A stretch of DNA of 64,000 nucleotides, taken from NCBI RefSeq assembly GCF_007859855.1, contig NZ_SJPK01000002.1, positions 646,286 through 710,285 of the forward strand, written 5' to 3'. Positions 8,806 through 18,594 of the stretch are shown piece by piece. This DNA is from Allorhodopirellula solitaria (GTDB lineage Bacteria; Planctomycetota; Planctomycetia; Pirellulales; Pirellulaceae). The notes below the pieces were generated by a model. The model was given only the letters and a program-made list of their open reading frames with translations. It did not search any database and was not told where the DNA came from. The position numbers and the translations under genes were made by a program. Position 1 is the first letter of the stretch. Each line of letters starts with the position of its first letter.

Positions 8806-9515
8806 TAAGCAATACCAGGACATCTGCCATCGATCGTCCAGTGGCGATCGCTTGTCATGTTGACACAATCTGCGTCCATGCCGAGCCCCGAGACGAGGTC
8901 GCGTATCTCTGACAGATTCAATGCAGCGTGCAGCGACTGACGGAGCAGCTGGGGTGGCGAAATGCCAGCCACCTCGTTGTCTGCCGCCCCACCATGCAGC
9001 GCCACGAGCCGTTCGACCTCCGCATCGCTTTCCGGTCGCACCAAATCGCGAATGAACACTCGACCGCCCGGCCGCAGCGCGCGGAGGGCCAGCCGCAAGG
9101 CAGTTGAGGGGTCGTCGAGATGGTGCAGCACCGTGTTGCAAATCACGGTATCGGCCAGGTCAGTTTGCAGCGACTCGTCATCGCTCAAGTCCGCTTGCTC
9201 GAGCTGGATTCCTCGCAGCCGACCGGCGAGCTCAATCTCCACACGGGCGAGCTCGAGCATCTCGACGCAGTTATCCACCCCCAATACCTCAAGATCAGCG
9301 AGATCGCCTGCTTTGGTCTCCTCGACATACTCGCACAATAGGATCGGGATCAATGCGGGCCCACAGCCCAAATCGAGCACACGGGGACCAACGCCGCCGC
9401 CCTCGAAAAGATCGAGGACAAAACGGCGGTTGACGTCGCGGTGATCCATCTCTCGATAGATCTCAGCTTCCTGCTTCGGGTCATCGGCAGGCGGTTCACA
9501 AACTCGGCTGAGCAT
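8805..9515 (-). CDS. Class I SAM-dependent methyltransferase
   Basis: 236 residues from the ATG at 9515 (a TTG at 9581 would add 22 hydrophobic residues and seems unlikely). Motif I VLDLGCGPALIP, an acidic residue ending strand 2 (LGVDNCVEML), and motif IV-like DTVICNTVLHHLDD followed by LRPGGRVFIRDLVRP are all present, so this is a Methyltransf_11/25-type Rossmann enzyme using S-adenosylmethionine. The substrate cannot be told from sequence. The N-terminal EAEIYREMDHRDVNRRFV segment is typical of this group. It is convergent with pspA and has the opposite-strand transaldolase gene upstream on the same strand, 125 bases away. Confidence 0.85.
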   Translation of the reverse strand: MLSRVCEPPADDPKQEAEIYREMDHRDVNRRFVLDLFEGGGVGPRVLDLGCGPALIPILLCEYVEETKAGDLADLEVLGVDNCVEMLELARVEIELAGRLRGIQLEQADLSDDESLQTDLADTVICNTVLHHLDDPSTALRLALRALRPGGRVFIRDLVRPESDAEVERLVALHGGAADNEVAGISPPQLLRQSLHAALNLSEIRDLVSGLGMDADCVNMTSDRHWTIDGRCPGIA

Positions 9516-9640
9516 GGCGGAGTCACAGACTGGAAGAGAGGGTCGAAGGCGGAAAAAGAGAACAAGCAGACGCGCGGGCAACTGACGGCCCCCAATCAGG
9601 AGAAATGATCATTCGCCGGATCACTCCGCAGCCCCGAGCC

Positions 9641-10696
9641 TCACTCCGCAGGCGTGAGTTCTTTTCGCTTTTCAGCGATCAGGGCGAGCAATGCACGCTG
9701 CGGTTTCGCGAACTTATCGATGCCTTCGGCCATCAAGAATTCGTGCATCTTCGTAGGGTCGACTGCGGCATCAATCTCGTCGAGCACTTCCTGAGAGGGC
9801 ATGTCGTCGACTTTGCGGGTGAAGCTAAGATCGCTCTGAGCGACAGCTTCATTGGTTTCGGGCGGATTGGTTTGGATGTCGCTTCCCGCGAGCGCCTCAA
9901 CGTACTTCCAAGGCGGGTCCTTTGGATCCTTCGTTCCCGTACTGGCGAAGATCAGCTCCTGCTGCAACGACAAATCTTTGTCAGCCCAGAACTTTTCGTT
10001 CTCTTTCCAAATTCGCTTGGCATTGACCAATCCAACGAGCCCTTGAGCGGCATCGGAGAGCTGCAGCTTCTTTTGCGTGTAGACGTCAATTCGTGAGATG
10101 AAGATACTGTAGACCGACTTAAACGTCGCCGGATCAACTTTGCCCTGAGCACCGCGCCAGATCGCTTCGCGAGCGATGCGGTATTGGTCTGCGACGAACA
10201 TCAACGTCACGTTCAACGTGATCCCGGCAGCAGCAAGCGGTTCAAGGGCTCGTAGGCCAGCCGGTGTGGCGGGGACTTTGATCATTCGGTTGGTATGTCC
10301 GGTCGCCCACTTTTTGCCCAGTTCAATGTACTGCCGGACAACGTCGTCCTCCTTCAAATTCAACGAAGGATCTTCGAGTAGGGGATCGAGTTCAAAACTC
10401 ACCCAACCCGCGTTGCCGTTGGTTTCCTGATGAATGTCGGCGAACTTCGCCTCGGCCTCGCTGACCAATTGGTCCGTCAGTTCCCACGCGATCTCTTCGT
10501 CGGTCATGCCCTCAGCCAACAGCGCCCCCACCTGCTCATCGCGACTGCCCCCGGCGACGATGGACGAAATAATGGCAGGGTTACTGGTCGCACCCACCGC
10601 GCCGTATGCCAAGTTCTTGTCGACCTCGGTCGGCTCCACCGAATCGAGATACAACTTGGTGCCGGTGTCGATGAGCGATTGAAGTGGATTGGCCAT
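9641..10696 (-). CDS. tal: Transaldolase
   Basis: 351 residues. Transaldolase moves a dihydroxyacetone unit between sugar phosphates in the non-oxidative pentose phosphate pathway. The family motif GATSNPAII is at residues 35-43, and the Schiff-base lysine is Lys140 in [12 protein letters not shown]; the substrate-binding ITLNVTLMF strand follows. The length and the inserts between helices fit the longer transaldolases found in actinobacteria and planctomycetes rather than the 214-residue form. The gene for 6-phosphogluconolactonase, from the oxidative branch, is 26 kb away in this window. The start ATG is preceded by AAAGAGTTG, a weak ribosome site. Confidence 0.92.
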   Translation of the reverse strand: MANPLQSLIDTGTKLYLDSVEPTEVDKNLAYGAVGATSNPAIISSIVAGGSRDEQVGALLAEGMTDEEIAWELTDQLVSEAEAKFADIHQETNGNAGWVSFELDPLLEDPSLNLKEDDVVRQYIELGKKWATGHTNRMIKVPATPAGLRALEPLAAAGITLNVTLMFVADQYRIAREAIWRGAQGKVDPATFKSVYSIFISRIDVYTQKKLQLSDAAQGLVGLVNAKRIWKENEKFWADKDLSLQQELIFASTGTKDPKDPPWKYVEALAGSDIQTNPPETNEAVAQSDLSFTRKVDDMPSQEVLDEIDAAVDPTKMHEFLMAEGIDKFAKPQRALLALIAEKRKELTPAE

Positions 10697-10819
10697 GAAG
10701 CAACTCTTTGAGGGAAAGGGAGATTTCGAAGGATGACAAGCAATCCCGCGGGGGATGCAGCATACCGCTTTGAGAAGGTGGCGACAAATGGAGTCGGGGG
10801 CACCCCTGCGACGGAATAC

Positions 10820-12334
10820 CTACAGGATTGGACTGAATAACCTGGCAACTATTGTGCCGATACGGCCGTACCAAGGCCGCAGACGTTGCGGGGTCACGCC
10901 CGACTTCGTCGCCGCCGCAAAGTCCTGGTCTAACATCTCAGCGACCTCCGCAACCAAGCCGCTGTGATCCATCGCTAACATCATTTCAAAATTCAGATGC
11001 AACGATCGGTTGTCGAGGTTGGTCGATCCGATCATCGCCAGATCATTATCGACCAAAACGCACTTTTGGTGTAGGAAACCGCCGGTGTACCGGTAAACGG
11101 CCACCCCGAGTGATTTCAGCTCGGATTCAAAATGGAATCCTGCCAAGTAGACCAGCCATTGGTCGGCGTCGCTGGGGACCAAAATGCGGACGTCCACCCC
11201 GCGTGCACAGGCCATCGAGAGTGAGTTGAGCGTGGTTTCGTCGGGCACCAGATAAGGCGTACTGATCCACAACCGATCCCGGGCTGCTCCCGCTGCCGCC
11301 GCAAACATCATCGTGGCACGGGCACGGGGGTCGGCGGGTCCGGTCGCACAAATTGCCGCCAAACCGGTCGCCTCTGCTGAGTCCTCCACTGAGTCCTCTG
11401 CAGAATCCCCCGCCTCCAATGAATCCGTTGCTGGCTCGTGGGCCCACTGCGCCTCGGACAACCCGGTCCGGCTCGCCCAGTAGTAATCCGATGCGAATAC
11501 CGCTTGGATCTTCTTCACGATCGGTCCCCGAACGGCCACCGCCGTATCACGCCAACGTTCCACCCAACCGTGGTTGCCAAGGTATTCGTCGCCGATGTTG
11601 AGCCCGCCCACGACACCCCGCTGACCGTCGATGACGAGCAGTTTGCGGTGATTGCGAAAGTTCAGCTGAAAGCGATTGACCCACCCCTGACGGGTGTTGA
11701 ACGCGCGAACGTCCACACCGGCGCCGCGCAGTCGACTCAGGTAGGACGATGGCAACTTCAAGCACCCCACCTCGTCATAGAGCAGACGCACCGTCCGTCC
11801 CGCTTCGGCTTGAGCGATCAAGGCATCGGCAAACCGCTTGCCCATCGCGTCATCGCGAATGATGTAGAACTCCGCGTAGACATAATGCTCCGCCGTGGCG
11901 ATCTGATCCATCAGGGAACTCACGAAGGCCTCCCCATCAATCAACAACTCGAAATGGTTGCCCTCGCAGATCGGCGTGTCGAGCACGTCGGCGACTTGAT
12001 CCAGCGGCGAGATCAACGCGGTCGTCCGTGCATCGGTCCGCGTCATCGTTTCCTGTTCGATCGCATTGAGCGAAGCCAGATGCTGGCGGCCGACATCCCG
12101 CACGGCTTCGCGGTAGCCCGCGAAACGACTGCGCGCGAACACCCAATAGGCAGGCAGCGTGAAGGCGGGCAACGCGAGCAATGCCACCGTCCAAGCCACC
12201 GCCGCTTGGCTAGTCCGGGTATTTCGAATCGCGTGCCATGCCGACACCACCGCCACCGCATGCAAAAAAAGTAACGTCAACGGGACCAGAATGCCCCACC
12301 AATGGGCAACCGATTCGATAGAAAACAGTGTCAA
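10820..12334 (-). CDS. cls: Cardiolipin synthase (phospholipase D family)
   Basis: About 504 residues from the TTG at 12334; the frame is open to a TTG at 12439 and the real start is uncertain. Two N-terminal membrane helices (HWWGILVPLTLLFLHAV and a second ending LPAYWVF) are followed by two phospholipase D catalytic motifs: HRKLLVID with GGLNIGDEYLG, and HQKCVLVD with GSTNLDNRS. This is the standard layout of bacterial cardiolipin synthase, which joins two phosphatidylglycerols at the inner membrane. An acidic low-complexity insert (Ser/Glu/Asp repeats) lies between the two halves. It runs in the same direction as tal, with about 120 bases between. Confidence 0.88.
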   Translation of the reverse strand: MTLFSIESVAHWWGILVPLTLLFLHAVAVVSAWHAIRNTRTSQAAVAWTVALLALPAFTLPAYWVFARSRFAGYREAVRDVGRQHLASLNAIEQETMTRTDARTTALISPLDQVADVLDTPICEGNHFELLIDGEAFVSSLMDQIATAEHYVYAEFYIIRDDAMGKRFADALIAQAEAGRTVRLLYDEVGCLKLPSSYLSRLRGAGVDVRAFNTRQGWVNRFQLNFRNHRKLLVIDGQRGVVGGLNIGDEYLGNHGWVERWRDTAVAVRGPIVKKIQAVFASDYYWASRTGLSEAQWAHEPATDSLEAGDSAEDSVEDSAEATGLAAICATGPADPRARATMMFAAAAGAARDRLWISTPYLVPDETTLNSLSMACARGVDVRILVPSDADQWLVYLAGFHFESELKSLGVAVYRYTGGFLHQKCVLVDNDLAMIGSTNLDNRSLHLNFEMMLAMDHSGLVAEVAEMLDQDFAAATKSGVTPQRLRPWYGRIGTIVARLFSPIL

Positions 12335-12602
12335 AACGGGCTCGCGAGTTCGATTGGGAGACACACCACTTCGTCTCCATCCTAGCCTTGCAGCCCCGCG
12401 AGGCAACAAACCGCTTGCAACCCAGACGATTACCGGCAATACTAACTGAGATCAATTCGCAATAAGCGGATTGTCATCGACGACGCAGCAAGCCACCGGC
12501 GTTCTTCGCCCCGCAGCCAGCCACGCTCGATCCGGCGCTCAAGAACCGTTCTTGAGTGCTGATCCCTCTGTTCCCGTGTGCCTATTTTGCTGGAGACACC
12601 TG

Positions 12603-13523
12603 ATGTCCTGTCTGTCTATCCGTACGTCCACTCCCAACCAAGGTGTTGGGGTCCCGCCCACTGCCGCCCCACGGCGCGCCTTCACTCTCGTCGAACTACT
12701 CGTCGTGATCGCGATCATCGGTGTTCTCGTCAGCCTGCTGTTGCCAGCGGTGCAGGCGGCTCGCGAAGCGGCGCGGCGAATGAGCTGTTCCAATAACCTG
12801 AAACAGGTCGGTTTGGCGCTGCATAACTATCACAGCAGTTTCAATACCTTCCCCGAAGGCTCGCGGCTGAGCAACTTCGTGGGCCCGTTGACCGCGATCC
12901 TACCGTACCTGGAAAACAGCAACACGTACTCGCAGTTTGATTTCAGCCAAAGCTATTCCACGCCTCACAACCAAGAGGTTGCCGCCCAATCGATTGCCAC
13001 CTACCTCTGCCCATCGATGAACATGCCCCGTGAGGTCCCCGACACCAGCAATGGAGAGACAGGCGGGCCGTCGAGCTACCTGGCCTGCGAAGGCACGGGA
13101 GCCTACATGGCCAAGGCCGATGGCATGTTCGGGTTGAACTGGGGCGCGTATGGGTACAACAACCCTGCAACCGGTTTTCGCGATGTGATCGATGGCACGA
13201 GCTCAACGATCGCTTATGGTGAAACGACCTACGACATGCGGGACTACCTCTGGCCATCGTCCGCCCCGTCGGCAGGCGATGTCAAATGGGGGACCGCTCG
13301 CTGGGTCCTTGGTTACCCGAACGTTTCGCTGGGAACCTCCCTCAAAGAGCTCAATGTCCACAACGCCGCGAACAATGGTGGGTTTCAGAGCATGCACCCC
13401 GGCGGCGTGCACTTCCTCTACACCGATGGCAGTGTGCACTTCGCCGGCGAGTTCATGGATCGCACGCTGCTGAATTCACTCGCCACCCGCAACGGCCAAG
13501 AAGTCGTTGAGGACGCGCCGTGA
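12603..13523 (+). CDS. DUF1559 type II pseudopilin-like protein
   Basis: 306 residues from the ATG at 12603, chosen because GCTGGAGAC is a good ribosome site just before it. After 24 residues a prepilin-type peptide appears (PRRA then [20 protein letters not shown]), so a PilD-type peptidase would cut before the Phe. Then follows the planctomycete DUF1559 region ([31 protein letters not shown]) and its C-terminal [14 protein letters not shown] motif. This family is massively expanded in planctomycetes; members are presumed exported pseudopilins. The stop overlaps the start of the next gene by four bases (GTGA), so the two are translationally coupled. Confidence 0.9.
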   Translation: MSCLSIRTSTPNQGVGVPPTAAPRRAFTLVELLVVIAIIGVLVSLLLPAVQAAREAARRMSCSNNLKQVGLALHNYHSSFNTFPEGSRLSNFVGPLTAILPYLENSNTYSQFDFSQSYSTPHNQEVAAQSIATYLCPSMNMPREVPDTSNGETGGPSSYLACEGTGAYMAKADGMFGLNWGAYGYNNPATGFRDVIDGTSSTIAYGETTYDMRDYLWPSSAPSAGDVKWGTARWVLGYPNVSLGTSLKELNVHNAANNGGFQSMHPGGVHFLYTDGSVHFAGEFMDRTLLNSLATRNGQEVVEDAP

Positions 13524-13939
13524 AGCTCGCATTTCTCGTTTCCCTGTCCGCTGCAACAGCTATCATGAGTGGATGCAGTGAACCAGCGTCGCCGCCGACG
13601 TTCGCGGTTTCCGGCCACGTGTCGCTCAATCGCAAACCGCTCAACGAAGGCGTGATTCGATTTATCTCCCCAGAACGTAGCGGTGATGTCACCACCACGA
13701 TCCAAAACGGCGAGTACCATTTTGACCAACCCTCCGGCCCCACTGCGGGCGACTTTGACGTGGTCGTGACCCCAGTCACGCCCGATTTGTCTGATGCTCA
13801 AAAAGCGATCGAGGCAGGCGAGCGCGACCCTCTCCAGGTTCGCGCCGTCCCCGCCAAGTATCAATCCCCCGGTGAACTCCGTGCGACGGTCGCACCGGAC
13901 CAAGAGAACCAGTTTGATTTCGAACTCCGTGGACGTTAG
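13520..13939 (+). CDS. Small lipoprotein with carboxypeptidase-regulatory-like fold
   Basis: 139 residues from a GTG that overlaps the upstream stop. A lipoprotein signal ([14 protein letters not shown], Cys19) is followed by a beta-rich domain with [17 protein letters not shown] and a GEYHFD strand, the pattern of the transthyretin-like repeat that in planctomycetes usually follows DUF1559 genes. It should be anchored in a membrane by its Cys19 and may work with the pseudopilin. The gene is the middle of a three-gene run (DUF1559, this, Kelch protein) with about 50 bases to the next start. Confidence 0.8.
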   Translation: MKLAFLVSLSAATAIMSGCSEPASPPTFAVSGHVSLNRKPLNEGVIRFISPERSGDVTTTIQNGEYHFDQPSGPTAGDFDVVVTPVTPDLSDAQKAIEAGERDPLQVRAVPAKYQSPGELRATVAPDQENQFDFELRGR

Positions 13940-13990
13940 TTCCGTCCTTCCTTTCCTCCATCCAACTTCCCCCCCCGTGGAAACTCTCCC

Positions 13991-15682
13991 ATGAATAAAC
14001 GCTATCTGCTCCTCCCCGCTGCCCTGCTCGCGGCAAGCGGCGTATTGACTCAGGCCGCCCAGGCTCACTTCGCCTGGCTAGCGACCGACAGCGACGGACA
14101 CGCCGTGATGTGGTTCGGCGAATCGACCGATGACCGCACCTACCCGATGCCCGAAACGATCCAAACCATTGAGCTTCATAATGATTCCGCTCAATCGGCC
14201 ATCGAGACGAAGCCAGTCGACGAGAACGACTTGGTCGGTATCCAAAGTGTCGAAGCCATCGACGCTGATTCTGAATTGATTGGCACCGCAACCTACGGCT
14301 TGTACCACGGCACGAAACTCACCTACCACGTCGAGCACCTGCCCCAAGCCGATCCTGCCGCATGGCCTGAACAAGCGAGAACCGGCGCGGCCCTGCAAAC
14401 CATCATCCGTCCTAGCGACGAAGGTGGCGTCAACGTGACCGTCCTACAGGGCGGCAAACCGCTGGCGGACACCGACGTCAAGCTCTACGGCGAAGCAGGG
14501 CACGAGGAAGCGGACCGAAAAACCGATGAGAAAGGCAGCGTTCACTTCTCCGCCGACGAAGTCGAATCGGGACTCAATGCCGTCATCGTGGGCTATTCTG
14601 ATGACCAAGCGGAAGGCACACTCAATGGCGAGTCCTTCACCAGCACCACTGACTACCTAACGGCAACTTTCCGCATGCCCGCTGCTTCCGACGAAGAACC
14701 TGAAGAGAAAGAGGAATCGAAACCGGAGCCTCAAGTCGATCCCAATAGCAGCGCGACGACGGGACCAGCCAACCTGCCCGAACTCCCTGAGAATCTAACC
14801 AGCTTCGGCGCTGCCATCGCTGACGGGAAACTGTACGTCTACGGCGGTCACACCGGTGGCGCCCACTCGTATTCCAAGGAAGAACAGTCCGATCGATTCT
14901 GGAGCTTGGATCTCTCCCAGGGCAAAGACGGCCAATGGAAAGAACTGCCAGGCGGCCCCACCCTGCAAGGCTTGGCACTCGTCGCCCACAACGGGAACCT
15001 GATCCGGATCGGCGGCTTCTCCGCCGTCAATGAAGAGGGCGAGGACCACAACTTGCAGTCCCAAAACACCGTCACGAGCTTCGACCCGAAGAAGCAGGCA
15101 TGGACGAAATTGTCCGACCTGCCCGCGCCTCGGTCGTCTCTTGATGCCGCCGTTCTCGGCGACAAAGTCTACGTCATCGGCGGCTGGAACCTACAGGGCG
15201 ACAGCGATCAGAGCGAATGGCACGACACCGCTTGGTCACTCGATCTCAGCGATTCGTCGGCGAAGTGGCAACCACTTGCCGAGCCCCCGTTCGAACGCCG
15301 CGCCCTCAGCGTCGCAGCCCATGACGGCAAACTCTACGTCATCGGTGGCATGACATCGGACAACGAAATTACCACCGACGTGGCCATCTACGACCCCGCC
15401 ACCGACTCCTGGAGCGATGGCCCCGAACTACCCGTTACCGGCATGTCCGGCTTCGGATCCTCCGCCTTCGCCACCGGCGGAAAACTGTACGTCACCACTA
15501 TGGGCGGATTTGTCAGCGAGCTTTCCGAGGACGGCAAGACCTGGCGCACGATCGCCAAAACCGAGCGGGAACGCTTCTTCCATCGCATGTTGCCATCGAG
15601 TGACCACGAACTGCTGATGATCGGTGGCGCCAGCATGGAAGTCGGCAAGTTCGGCACGATCGACCGTATCGAAGTCAAGTAG
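13991..15682 (+). CDS. Exported Kelch-repeat protein with DUF4198-like N-terminus
   Basis: 563 residues. A cleavable signal peptide (LLLPAALLAASGVLTQAAQA, then HFAWLA) precedes a beta-rich DUF4198-like region (to about 230) that contains a GKPLADTDVKLYG strand with a carboxypeptidase-regulatory look. An acidic Glu/Pro linker (about 232-250) leads into five or six Kelch blades with the typical GG preceded by hydrophobics (LYVYGGHTGG, LIRIGGFS, VYVIGGWN, LYVIGGMT, LLMIGGAS), forming a beta-propeller. The DUF4198 family is linked to metal-related periplasmic proteins in other bacteria; a role here is inference. It ends the DUF1559 operon. A hairpin follows at 15697-15712. Confidence 0.82.
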   Translation: MNKRYLLLPAALLAASGVLTQAAQAHFAWLATDSDGHAVMWFGESTDDRTYPMPETIQTIELHNDSAQSAIETKPVDENDLVGIQSVEAIDADSELIGTATYGLYHGTKLTYHVEHLPQADPAAWPEQARTGAALQTIIRPSDEGGVNVTVLQGGKPLADTDVKLYGEAGHEEADRKTDEKGSVHFSADEVESGLNAVIVGYSDDQAEGTLNGESFTSTTDYLTATFRMPAASDEEPEEKEESKPEPQVDPNSSATTGPANLPELPENLTSFGAAIADGKLYVYGGHTGGAHSYSKEEQSDRFWSLDLSQGKDGQWKELPGGPTLQGLALVAHNGNLIRIGGFSAVNEEGEDHNLQSQNTVTSFDPKKQAWTKLSDLPAPRSSLDAAVLGDKVYVIGGWNLQGDSDQSEWHDTAWSLDLSDSSAKWQPLAEPPFERRALSVAAHDGKLYVIGGMTSDNEITTDVAIYDPATDSWSDGPELPVTGMSGFGSSAFATGGKLYVTTMGGFVSELSEDGKTWRTIAKTERERFFHRMLPSSDHELLMIGGASMEVGKFGTIDRIEVK

Positions 15683-15696
15683 CCGAGTCGATTGTC

Positions 15697-15712
15697 GCTC
15701 GGCTCTCCGAGC
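15697..15712. terminator. Hairpin between convergent genes
   Basis: GCTCGG-ctct-CCGAGC, 15 bases after the Kelch gene stop. It has no strong T-run on either side, so it is a weak terminator candidate serving the Kelch gene and perhaps the opposing gene. Confidence 0.4.
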
Positions 15713-15907
15713 CGAACGCGGGCGAGCGATTTTATTTGATTGCAAAGCAATTGTTTCAGGCCGGAGGCCGACACAACGTCTGCCGTTGCGGCGTGTTGAT
15801 TTAGTCCGCGTTCTACCGGCAGTGGTGACCGGGGTAACGTTCCAGCAAATCGCCACCAAACTGCTCGCCCAGAACAATAGTCCCAAGCTACGAATTGCGT
15901 CGAGCAA

Positions 15908-17809
15908 CTAGCGCGTCGGCAAATCCGACACGACCACACCCTCGATCGAAGGCACCTTCTTGGCGGCTTGCATCAGCACCTCTTGATCCGCTCCTGTGGC
16001 GATGAACCGACACGCGCTCGATTTCAACGCGGGCAGAATCTCACCATCGGGTTTCAACAGACTCGCCAGCGGCGCGACCAGCAAATCTGCCTGCGGTGAG
16101 ACCGCGTCGATCTGCTCGTCATCCAGCTCACCATCTGGGCTCAAAATCTGAGCGACCCGTACGTTCACGTAGGGATAGTATTCGCGAAATGATTCGAGTG
16201 ACTCTCGATCGGTGAACGCAACAATGCAGGAATCTCGCTGTCCCACGTATCCTTTGGTATAGCACTCGCTGGCCATATCCGCGTCGAGATCGGTTTGGTC
16301 GACGACTAAAAAGATTCCTTGCCGCTGACGATTTCCGAGGTTCGATTGACGGACACGGTTGATCGCTTGGCCAAGCGTGAGATACCCGAGATCGGATAAA
16401 GCATCCGCATCCGGTATGGGATCGGGTAACTCCTGATCGGCCGGGCGCACCATCACGCGTCGGTCGTCAGAAAGACATAGGTTCATGAGCACCCAGCCGT
16501 CTTCACCGGCCTCATCCGCATCCGAAAAAACCATCATGGGTTCCCTCGAGCGGGCAAACTGAATCGATGGCACCGCGAACGACTTCCGATTCGCAGCCAT
16601 GATCTTGGTCGCTTCGCGATCGTTGCGTGCTGGATCTTCACCCATCTCGGCGGCGCGATATTCGTCAAATACTTTGCTTTGAACGGCCCGCACGTGTTTC
16701 TCAATGGTCAACAACTCGTCGGCATGCTGAAAGTCGCCTTGATCGACCGCGATGTTCTCCAGACGCTGGAGGATGCGTTCGACGCTGCCCGCCATACCGC
16801 CGAACATCAATCGGTTGGAGTCGATCAGGTGCAATCCAACACCGACGAACGCGCGGAGATAACGCACGTCCTCCTGGGGAGATAACCGATGTGAGTCGTG
16901 CAAGATTGCGCTGCCAAGATGGCGAAGCGCTGCCTCGGAAACGGAGGTGCCACCGTCAATGGCAAGAAGCTGGAAGAACAAGTTCTCGATCATGCTTCGC
17001 CACATGAACGGACTGACCGGTTTGCCAGCAAATTCAGCGGCTTCCTCGGGCAGGGACTTGGGGAAACTCAATTGAAAATCAACTGGCCAAGGTTCCTCGG
17101 GCACCCGGCAGCCTGGTCGTTGGTTGCCCTCTTCCAACGCTTCGATCACTGCCACATCCAACGGATCACCCTGGTTCGCCGTTCGCATCAGCACAATCGC
17201 CTTGGCGTAGAACGGCAGTGCGTTGTCCGGTTCTTGCTCTGCCCACGCATCGATCGCAGCGAAGGCGATTTCCCTGTCTGAACTTTCCGCGAGTCTCGCC
17301 CATGCGGCGATCAAGGATGGATCGAGAGAGACAGCTTCGAGGAAGCACGCCTCAGGCGACTTCACAACATCGGTGTTCGATTCGTCCTTGGCACGTTGTT
17401 GGAGTCGGTCGCTGATCACTTTTGCGTAGCTTCGTACGCTTCGCATTTTTTGCTCGAGAACAGGATCGGCAAGCTCGGAGTCGTCTGCGCCCGGTTCGGC
17501 TAGCTTTTTCAGCGTCTCACTGATCTGGCGAGTGATCCGCGTTCGGTCGGCAGAATAGGCGCCGAACCGTCCCCGCCAATACACGACCTTGGCAGATTCA
17601 GGATAGGCTCGGGCAGCGGTTTCGAACGCGGCTTGCGGATCCCGGGGCTGCATCGTTTCGAAGTCAACGATCGACCAAATCGCCTCGGCAACTAACTGGT
17701 CTGCCGAGCCCATTGCGGTTTCCCGCGTGTCTGCCTGCTGCGCAGACGCTGACAGGAGAGGAAAGAGCGCGATGAACGCGATAGCCGTGCGTCGGCAGAT
17801 CTTAGCCAT
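15908..17809 (-). CDS. Exported hypothetical protein, TPR-like N-terminal half
   Basis: 633 residues from the ATG at 17809 (seven residues shorter than the longest frame; this start places MAKICRR before the signal peptide AIAFIALFPLLSASAQQ). The first half is helical with repeated Ala/Leu patterns (ESAKVVYWRGRFG, SLDPSLIAAWARLAE, PDNALPFYAKAIVLM) that look like degenerate TPRs. The second half is alpha/beta, with LGNRQRQGIFLVVDQ and DLLVAPLASLLKPDGE strands resembling a receiver- or Toprim-like Rossmann fold without clear catalytic residues. I do not recognise it as a named family. It is convergent with the Kelch gene, and the 81-bp repeat array begins 44 bases upstream of its start. Confidence 0.75.
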   Translation of the reverse strand: MAKICRRTAIAFIALFPLLSASAQQADTRETAMGSADQLVAEAIWSIVDFETMQPRDPQAAFETAARAYPESAKVVYWRGRFGAYSADRTRITRQISETLKKLAEPGADDSELADPVLEQKMRSVRSYAKVISDRLQQRAKDESNTDVVKSPEACFLEAVSLDPSLIAAWARLAESSDREIAFAAIDAWAEQEPDNALPFYAKAIVLMRTANQGDPLDVAVIEALEEGNQRPGCRVPEEPWPVDFQLSFPKSLPEEAAEFAGKPVSPFMWRSMIENLFFQLLAIDGGTSVSEAALRHLGSAILHDSHRLSPQEDVRYLRAFVGVGLHLIDSNRLMFGGMAGSVERILQRLENIAVDQGDFQHADELLTIEKHVRAVQSKVFDEYRAAEMGEDPARNDREATKIMAANRKSFAVPSIQFARSREPMMVFSDADEAGEDGWVLMNLCLSDDRRVMVRPADQELPDPIPDADALSDLGYLTLGQAINRVRQSNLGNRQRQGIFLVVDQTDLDADMASECYTKGYVGQRDSCIVAFTDRESLESFREYYPYVNVRVAQILSPDGELDDEQIDAVSPQADLLVAPLASLLKPDGEILPALKSSACRFIATGADQEVLMQAAKKVPSIEGVVVSDLPTR

Positions 17810-17852
17810 GGAGATTCCTCGGGAGACCACACGTGAAAACGGACGAGTACAT

Positions 17853-18366
17853 CAGCTCAGACGGGCGGAGCCGTCTGGCTACATAGTCGACCGACGGCTC
17901 CGACCGTCGCGAGCAAACCAGCACTCTCTCACCCAGCTCAGACCGGCGGAGCCGTCTGGCTACATAGTCGACCGACGGCTCCGACCGTCGCGAGCAAACC
18001 AGCACTCTCTCATCCAGCTCAGACGGGCGGAGCCGTCTGGCTACTTAGTCGACCGACGGCTCCGACCGTCGCGAGCAAGCCAGCACTCTCTCATCCAGCT
18101 CAGACGGGCGGAGCCGTCTGGCTACTTAGTCGACCGACGGCTCCGACCGTCGCGAGCAAACCAGCACTCTCTCACCCAGCTCAGACGGGCGGAGCCGTCT
18201 GGCTACATAGTCGACCGACGGCTCCGACCGTCGCGAGCAATCAGCACTCTCTCATCCAGCTCAGACGGGCGGAGCCGTCTGGCTACATAGTCGACCGACG
18301 GCTCCGACCGTCGCGAGAAACCAGCACTCTCTCATCCAGCTCAGACGGGCGGAGCCGTCTGGCTAC
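17853..18366. repeat. REP-like array, 81-bp period
   Basis: Six full units start at 17853, 17934, 18015, 18096, 18177 and 18257 and a truncated seventh at 18337. The period is 81 bases for four steps and 80 for the last two. Each unit carries GGAGCCGTC and GACGGCTCC as a 9-bp stem and a GACGG/CCGTC mini-stem; the linker is GCAAACCAGCACTCTCTC-like. Units are nearly identical and there are no unique spacers, so this is not CRISPR. The same core recurs inside the COG3014-like gene at 20313-21034. Confidence 0.95.
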
Positions 18367-18367
18367 A

Positions 18368-18583
18368 CTAACCCAATGGCTTCTCTGATTCCACCTGCAC
18401 GATGATCAGCACGTCGCCGGCAGCGAAGCTGTTCATGGGGCCGCCGCTTGCCCCCGGTTGGCTGGAGAGGTTCCCTGAAATCGAGAGCACCTTCACGCCG
18501 GTTTTCCGGATCCAGCGATTGATTTGGCGTTCGAGTTCAGGCAGATCGTTGTCGACGCCTTTGAACAGTTTGATTTGCTGCAC
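18368..18583 (-). CDS. Small hypothetical protein
   Basis: 71 residues, soluble, with a predicted beta-alpha-beta pattern: MQQIKLFKGV, a helix DNDLPELERQINRWIRK, then TGVKVLSISGN and a final VLIIVQVE strand. This looks like a small folded domain, and the arrangement around ELERQINxWI resembles small sporulation- or flagellar-type stand-alone proteins I cannot name. It follows the acidic-protein gene by 11 bases on the same strand, so they are probably one transcript. Its stop lies one base after the last repeat unit of the 81-bp array, so the array occupies its 3 prime flank. Confidence 0.7.
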   Translation of the reverse strand: MQQIKLFKGVDNDLPELERQINRWIRKTGVKVLSISGNLSSQPGASGGPMNSFAAGDVLIIVQVESEKPLG

Positions 18584-18594
18584 AGTTCTTTCTC

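Noticed and set aside
17727-18290. 187-residue repeat-rich protein
   Set aside because: The frame is a by-product of the 81-base period being a multiple of three; the start lies antisense inside another gene and the product is a REP translation.
17853-18366. CRISPR array
   Set aside because: Units are near-identical over the whole 81 bases, with no unique spacers, no cas genes, and a palindromic core found elsewhere in a gene.
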